Source of the DNA: Lachnospiraceae bacterium
GTDB lineage: Bacteria > Bacillota > Clostridia > Lachnospirales > Lachnospiraceae
Reading direction: 5' to 3'
DNA: 9,982 nucleotides
Assembly: GCA_900769115.1 (NCBI GenBank)
Contig: CAAGFJ010000075.1
Location: forward strand, 1 to 9,982
This document shows positions 6,650 through 9,982 of this stretch, in pieces. Every line of letters begins with the position of its first letter. The first letter of the stretch is position 1. The notes below the pieces were generated by a model. It had not been told where the DNA came from. It saw only the letters and a program-made list of their open reading frames with translations, and ran no database searches. A program made the translations under genes and the position numbers.

Positions 6650-7087
6650 ATGAGTAAAGTAAGTATTGTATATTGGAGTGGAACAGGTAATACAGAGGCA
6701 ATGGCAAATATGATCGCAGAGGGAGTGAAAGAGGCTGGAAAAGAAGCAGATGTACTTCCGGTTTCTATCGCAAGTGTAGCAGATCTTCAGGCTGCAAGTG
6801 CATTTGCCTTGGGATGCCCTTCTATGGGAGTAGAGCAGTTGGAGGAGGCTGAGATGGAACCATTTATGTGTGAGTTAGAGAGTGGTATCTCTGGCAAGCA
6901 GGTTGGTCTGTTCGGTTCTTATGGCTGGGGCAACGAAGAGTGGATGCGTGACTGGGAAGAGCGTGTTGGCATGGCAGGTGCTTCGGTTGTGAATGGAGAA
7001 GGAATTGCGGTAAATGGTGCTCCGGGAACAGACGCAGAAGAGACATTGAAGGATCTCGGACGTACATTAGCCGGATTGGTTGATTAG
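6650..7087 (+). CDS. Short-chain flavodoxin
   Basis: A 145-residue cytosolic FMN protein that carries electrons at low potential, commonly replacing ferredoxin when iron is scarce. The FMN phosphate loop is S10-GTGNT-15. The SYGWG segment at 90-94 supplies the aromatic residue that stacks on the isoalloxazine ring. The CPSMG segment at 56-60 and the acidic EEAEMEPF stretch (65-72) match clostridial flavodoxins. Length is typical. The start is set at ATG 6650 because GGAGG at 6640-6644 is 5 bases upstream; an in-frame TTG at 6638 overlaps that site and would add four residues. It is the second gene of a two-gene operon with DUF3793. No strong terminator follows directly. Confidence 0.93.
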   Translation: MSKVSIVYWSGTGNTEAMANMIAEGVKEAGKEADVLPVSIASVADLQAASAFALGCPSMGVEQLEEAEMEPFMCELESGISGKQVGLFGSYGWGNEEWMRDWEERVGMAGASVVNGEGIAVNGAPGTDAEETLKDLGRTLAGLVD

Positions 7088-7175
7088 AAAGAAGCGTAGA
7101 AGGGAATACTATCAGGGAATGGAATGATATGAAAAATGTATGCCTGCTAAGATGTTTTGAAAAATATGTAATATT

Positions 7176-7211
7176 GAGAAAAGCTATCAGTTGCATGTAT
7201 TGATTTTTCTC
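7176..7211 (+). terminator. Weak hairpin with internal T-run, possible terminator of the flavodoxin operon
   Basis: GAGAAAA (7176-7182) can pair with TTTTCTC (7205-7211). An inner ATCAG/TTGAT stem closes just before the run of five T residues. The stems are AT-rich and the T-run lies within the outer arm, so efficiency is doubtful. The segment also overlaps the -35 of the next promoter. Confidence 0.35.
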
Positions 7212-7228
7212 ATGAAATTCAGTAATAT
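7200..7228 (+). promoter_or_regulatory. Predicted promoter of the enolase transcript
   Basis: TTGATT (7200-7205) and TAATAT (7223-7228) are 17 bases apart; TATAAA at 7226-7231 is an alternative -10. A start near 7235 would give a leader of about 140 bases and would coincide with the operator-like palindrome. Confidence 0.5.
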
Positions 7229-7235
7229 AAAAGAG

Positions 7236-7251
7236 GTTAGTTAAGACTAAC
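7236..7251. promoter_or_regulatory. Second GTTAGT-N4-ACTAAC palindrome, candidate operator of enolase
   Basis: GTTAGTTAAGACTAAC matches 5931-5946 at all positions except the central two bases (AG instead of TA), and the next base is T in both. It begins 7 bases after the predicted -10 box, the same layout as the copy in front of DUF3793. Confidence 0.6.
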
Positions 7252-7273
7252 TAAATGTGAATAAATCATGTGG

Positions 7274-7343
7274 ACTCCTCGTATTAGGGTGTAGCTGCTG
7301 AATGCATCCTGAAGCAGAATTGGACTCAATTCTTGCGGGGAGT
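7274..7343 (+). ncRNA. Candidate structured leader RNA of enolase
   Basis: Several nested helices are visible. ACTCCTCG (7274-7281) pairs with CGGGGAGT (7336-7343) as an 8-bp closing stem with one G-U pair. Inside, AGGGTGT (7286-7292) pairs with GCATCCT (7304-7310), 7 bp with two G-U pairs. AGAATTG (7316-7322) pairs with CAATTCT (7327-7333), a perfect 7-bp hairpin with a four-base GACT loop. The loop segment CTGCT (7295-7299) can also pair with AGCAG (7313-7317), which partly competes with the other helices and would allow switching. I do not match it to a known riboswitch; I looked for fluoride, T-box, ZTP and preQ1 signatures. A regulatory role is inferred. Confidence 0.45.
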
Positions 7344-7377
7344 ACTGCTATGTAACGGGAAAGGAGATTATGTTACG

Positions 7378-8679
7378 ATGAATTTTTTGGAGATTGAAAA
7401 GGTAGTTGGACGTGAGATTTTGGATTCAAGAGGTAATCCAACCGTAGAGGCTGAGGTAACTTTAGTAGATGGAACCGTTGGAAGAGGTACTGCTCCAAGT
7501 GGTGCTTCCACCGGTGAGTTTGAAGCATTGGAGTTAAGAGATGGTGACAAGGGTCGTTATCTTGGAAAGGGTGTTGAGAAGGCAGTCAGCAATATCAATA
7601 CGATCATCAATGATACCATTACAGGTATGGATGCGTCTGACATTTATGCAGTGGATAAAGCAATGATCGATGCAGATGGAACAAAAGATAAGTCAAAGCT
7701 TGGCGCAAATGCAATTCTTGCCGTATCCATTGCAACAGCAAGAGCGGCATCTATCGCATTGGAGATTCCATTATACCGTTTCTTAGGTGGAATTTCCGGT
7801 AATCGTCTTCCAGTTCCAATGATGAATATTTTAAATGGTGGTGCACATGCAGATTCAGCCGTTGATACGCAGGAATTTATGATCATGCCAGTTGGTGCTC
7901 CATCCTTCAAAGAAGCACTTCGTTGGTGTGCAGAAGTATTCCATAAGTTAAAAGCCCTGATCAAAGATATGGGTGATGTAACAGCCGTTGGTGATGAAGG
8001 TGGATTTGCACCAAATAAGCTTACATCGGATGAAGAAGCAATTGAGAAGATCTTAGAGGCAATCAAGGCTGCCGGATTTGAGCCGGGTAAAGATTTCATG
8101 ATTGCTATGGATGCTGCTTCTTCTGAGTGGAAGTCAGAAAAGGGAATCGGTTATTATAAGCAGCCGAAGTCCGGAAAAGAATTTACTTCAGATGAGTTGA
8201 TCGCTCATTGGGAAGCATTGGTTGACAAGTATCCGATCATTTCCATTGAGGATGGTCTTGACGAAGAGGATTGGGAAGGCTGGAAGAAGATGACAGAGAG
8301 AATTGGATATAAGGTTCAGCTTGTTGGTGATGATCTTTTCGTTACAAATACAGAGAGACTTTCTAAGGGTATCAAGATGAGAGCTGGTAATTCCATCCTG
8401 ATCAAGTTGAATCAGATCGGTTCTGTATCAGAGACTTTAGAGGCAATTAAGATGGCACACAATGCAGGTTATACAGCAATCTCTTCTCATCGTTCCGGTG
8501 AGACAGCAGATACTACGATTGCAGACCTTGCAGTTGCATTAAATACCTGCCAGATCAAGACAGGAGCACCTTCCAGATCAGAGCGCGTGGCTAAGTACAA
8601 CCAGTTGCTTCGTATTGAAGAAGAGTTGGGTGCAAGTGCTGTATATCCGGGTATGGATGCATTTCATGTAGGAAAATAA
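7378..8679 (+). CDS. eno: Enolase (phosphopyruvate hydratase)
   Basis: A 433-residue cytosolic glycolytic enzyme converting 2-phosphoglycerate to phosphoenolpyruvate. It aligns end to end with the family. Magnesium ligands are D245, E291 (SIEDG) and D318 (VGDD). Catalytic residues are E207 (DEGGF) and K343 in the signature LIKLNQIGS, with H157, E166 and K394 (IKTGAPSRSER) also conserved. I choose ATG 7378, which gives the usual MNFLEIEKVVGREILDSRG-type start and has AAGGAG 11 bases upstream. An in-frame TTG at 7333 would add 15 non-homologous residues that lie in the structured leader. The gene is monocistronic, with its own predicted promoter, an operator-like palindrome, a long leader and a good terminator. 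Confidence 0.98.
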   Translation: MNFLEIEKVVGREILDSRGNPTVEAEVTLVDGTVGRGTAPSGASTGEFEALELRDGDKGRYLGKGVEKAVSNINTIINDTITGMDASDIYAVDKAMIDADGTKDKSKLGANAILAVSIATARAASIALEIPLYRFLGGISGNRLPVPMMNILNGGAHADSAVDTQEFMIMPVGAPSFKEALRWCAEVFHKLKALIKDMGDVTAVGDEGGFAPNKLTSDEEAIEKILEAIKAAGFEPGKDFMIAMDAASSEWKSEKGIGYYKQPKSGKEFTSDELIAHWEALVDKYPIISIEDGLDEEDWEGWKKMTERIGYKVQLVGDDLFVTNTERLSKGIKMRAGNSILIKLNQIGSVSETLEAIKMAHNAGYTAISSHRSGETADTTIADLAVALNTCQIKTGAPSRSERVAKYNQLLRIEEELGASAVYPGMDAFHVGK

Positions 8680-8731
8680 ATGCAGATCATAGAATCCCAA
8701 TAGTTTGAACGTTATAATTGCAAAAAATGGG

Positions 8732-8768
8732 AAAGCCTGATGTATTGTCGATATACATTAGGCTTTTT
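8732..8768 (+). terminator. Rho-independent terminator of enolase
   Basis: A 14-bp stem with one G-U pair (8732-8745 with 8753-8766) and a 7-base loop, ending in a run of five T residues (8764-8768). It lies 53 bases after the enolase stop codon. Confidence 0.88.
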
Positions 8769-8808
8769 CTATGATATTATGGAGAAAACAGATAAGGAAG
8801 GGAAAGTT

Positions 8809-9342
8809 ATGAATGTTATAGAGGCTATTCATTACAGACATAGCTATAGAGGGAAATATATGGATATTCCCATACCAAGGGAAGATTTAATAAAAATCAT
8901 GCAAGCTGGTTTGGATGCTCCGTCCGGATGCAACAAACAGACTACATCATTGATTGCAGTTGATAATCCTGACGTATTGAAGCAACTCCATAGTGTGATA
9001 GAACCACCTGTTGGAGAAACTGCTCCCGCTGCTATTTGCGTTTTGACACAGAGAGTCAATGCTTATCGGGATAAATGTTTTGCCGTGCAGGACTATTCAG
9101 CAGCAATTCAGAATATGCTACTTGCAATTGTGGAGCTTGGTTATCAAAGCTGTTGGTATGAAGGACATATTACCGATGATGACAAGATCTGTGATAAAAT
9201 GGCACAGATACTAAACGTGCCAGAGGGCTATGGGTTGGTCTGCTTTCTGCCTATTGGTATAGCAGAAAACGATCCGATACATCCCAAAAAGAAAGCATTT
9301 GAAGAAAGAGCGTGGTTTAATTCATTCATTCAGAGTAATTGA
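8809..9342 (+). CDS. Nitroreductase-family FMN-dependent oxidoreductase
   Basis: A 177-residue protein of the nitroreductase superfamily, which reduces nitro compounds, quinones or enoates using FMN and NAD(P)H. The N-terminal FMN-contact segment R10-HSYR-14 and the APSGCNKQ motif (37-44) are typical, as is the later GYQSCWYEG segment (111-119). The real substrate cannot be told. I choose ATG 8809, which follows the purine-rich GGAAGGGAAAG; in-frame ATGs at 8740 and 8779 are upstream, but the first lies inside the enolase terminator hairpin and neither has a ribosome binding site. Only a poor promoter is visible nearby (TTGTCG 8745-8750, TATGAT 8770-8775, spacer 19). It appears co-transcribed with the hydrolase gene 29 bases downstream. 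Base composition is somewhat more AT-rich than the genes to the left. Confidence 0.9.
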   Translation: MNVIEAIHYRHSYRGKYMDIPIPREDLIKIMQAGLDAPSGCNKQTTSLIAVDNPDVLKQLHSVIEPPVGETAPAAICVLTQRVNAYRDKCFAVQDYSAAIQNMLLAIVELGYQSCWYEGHITDDDKICDKMAQILNVPEGYGLVCFLPIGIAENDPIHPKKKAFEERAWFNSFIQSN

Positions 9343-9371
9343 TAAATTTCGGTTTGAAGGAGCGACAATAT

Positions 9372-9932
9372 ATGAAGTATTTATATTTGCATGGACTAGG
9401 ACAAAAACCAGACAGTTGGAATAGAGTAATAAAAGAAACAAAAGTATCGGAAAGTAGTGTTAATTTGAGTTTGACAGAGATGTTAGAAGGAAAATCCGCT
9501 ACATATAAGGAATTATATTCAGCATTCTCATCAGAATGCGACAAGGAGAACGATGGAATTGTCTTATGTGGGCTTTCTCTAGGAGCTGTTTTGGCACTTA
9601 ATTATGCGATAGACCATCCAGATAAAGTAATGGCGCTCGTACTAATTGCAGCACAATATAAAATGCCCGAAAAATTATTGAAAGTTCAGAATATGTTGTT
9701 TCATCTTATGCCAAATTCGTCATTCAATAAAATGGGGTTCAAAAAAGCAGATGTTATCAGCCTATGCGGTACGATGGCTGAATTAGATTTCCGTGATTCA
9801 CTGTATAAGGTGTCTTGTCCAGTGTTGATCGTTTGTGGAGAGAAGGACAATGCAAACAAAAAAGCTTCAAAAGAACTTTGTTATTATTTGAACAATTCCT
9901 ACTTTCATGAACTTATTATATGTACTATATAA
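9372..9932 (+). CDS. Alpha/beta-hydrolase, C-terminally truncated before the catalytic histidine
   Basis: A 186-residue alpha/beta-hydrolase fold protein. HGLG (8-11) forms the oxyanion region, GLSLG (67-71) holds nucleophile S69, and CGEKD places the acid at D159. The family normally continues for a further 20-40 residues with a GHxxN-type segment carrying the catalytic histidine. Here the reading frame ends in ...YFHELIICTI and then enters very AT-rich DNA, so the histidine is absent. This suggests a gene shortened by mutation or rearrangement and probably inactive as an esterase. I saw no continuation in another frame within the remaining 50 bases. The start at ATG 9372 is supported by AAGGAG 9 bases upstream; an upstream in-frame ATG at 9339 overlaps the previous gene's stop. 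It probably shares a transcript with the nitroreductase. Confidence 0.8.
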   Translation: MKYLYLHGLGQKPDSWNRVIKETKVSESSVNLSLTEMLEGKSATYKELYSAFSSECDKENDGIVLCGLSLGAVLALNYAIDHPDKVMALVLIAAQYKMPEKLLKVQNMLFHLMPNSSFNKMGFKKADVISLCGTMAELDFRDSLYKVSCPVLIVCGEKDNANKKASKELCYYLNNSYFHELIICTI

Positions 9933-9982
9933 TAATTATATATATAACGTATATAAGGATGGAAAATATAGATTAGAGGGAG

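Noticed and set aside
7129..7203. A 24-codon ATG-initiated frame with three cysteines between flavodoxin and enolase
   Set aside because: There is no convincing ribosome binding site, it runs into the weak hairpin and the -35 region of the next promoter, and a frame this short is expected by chance.
7286..7317. H-type pseudoknot formed by AGGGTGT/GCATCCT and CTGCT/AGCAG
   Set aside because: Only two bases would have to span the 7-bp stem, which is sterically unlikely, so the pairings are better seen as alternatives.
7274..7343. Known riboswitch (fluoride, T-box, ZTP, preQ1) in the enolase leader
   Set aside because: The helices are real but the conserved core sequences of these classes are not present, for example no TGGNACC T-box and no fluoride-type core.
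7333..7377. TTG start extending enolase by 15 residues
   Set aside because: The extension has no counterpart in enolases and lies in the structured leader; ATG 7378 has AAGGAG upstream.
7644..8099. A 151-codon minus-strand frame opposite enolase
   Set aside because: It lies wholly within a highly conserved enolase coding region and shows no domain or ribosome binding site.

Overview
The window looks like chromosomal DNA of a gut-type clostridium, most likely a member of the Lachnospiraceae (Bacillota). The evidence is moderate-to-low GC, strong GGAG-type ribosome binding sites, near-consensus sigma-A promoters, a DUF3793 gene paired with a short-chain flavodoxin, and a secreted protein with X-X-X-Leu-X-X-Gly heptads. 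The family assignment is an inference from gene content. No rRNA, tRNA, CRISPR array, transposase or phage gene was seen. No gene-free stretch exceeds 300 bases.

Layout, left to right. Positions 1-77 are a GC-rich edge of unknown nature. A minus-strand methionine aminopeptidase with an N-terminal SEC-C zinc motif (78-953) diverges from a large secreted heptad-repeat protein (1161-3095). Next is a zinc/cadmium-type efflux operon (3235-5815) made of an SmtB/CzrA-like ArsR repressor, a free-standing heavy-metal-associated (HMA) domain protein, and a P1B-type ATPase that lacks its own N-terminal HMA domain. A strong terminator (5843-5903) separates it from a DUF3793 plus flavodoxin operon (6013-7087). 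Enolase (7378-8679) follows a long, apparently structured leader. After its terminator (8732-8768) comes a more AT-rich pair: a nitroreductase-family protein and an alpha/beta-hydrolase that stops before its expected catalytic histidine.

Regulation is the most interesting aspect. A palindrome of the form GTTAGT-N4-ACTAAC occurs just downstream of the -10 box of two predicted promoters, those of DUF3793-flavodoxin and of enolase. A one-mismatch copy lies downstream of the promoter of the heptad-repeat protein. The DUF3793-flavodoxin context suggests metal (iron) or redox control, but the regulator is not in the window. The heptad-repeat gene also has a separate inverted repeat over its -35 box. 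The zinc operon has its own ArsR-type operator.

Several start codons were moved to internal ATGs with better ribosome binding sites: 1161, 6650, 7378, 8809 and 9372. No clear previously undescribed multi-gene system is visible. The best candidates for new biology are the shared palindrome and the structured enolase leader.
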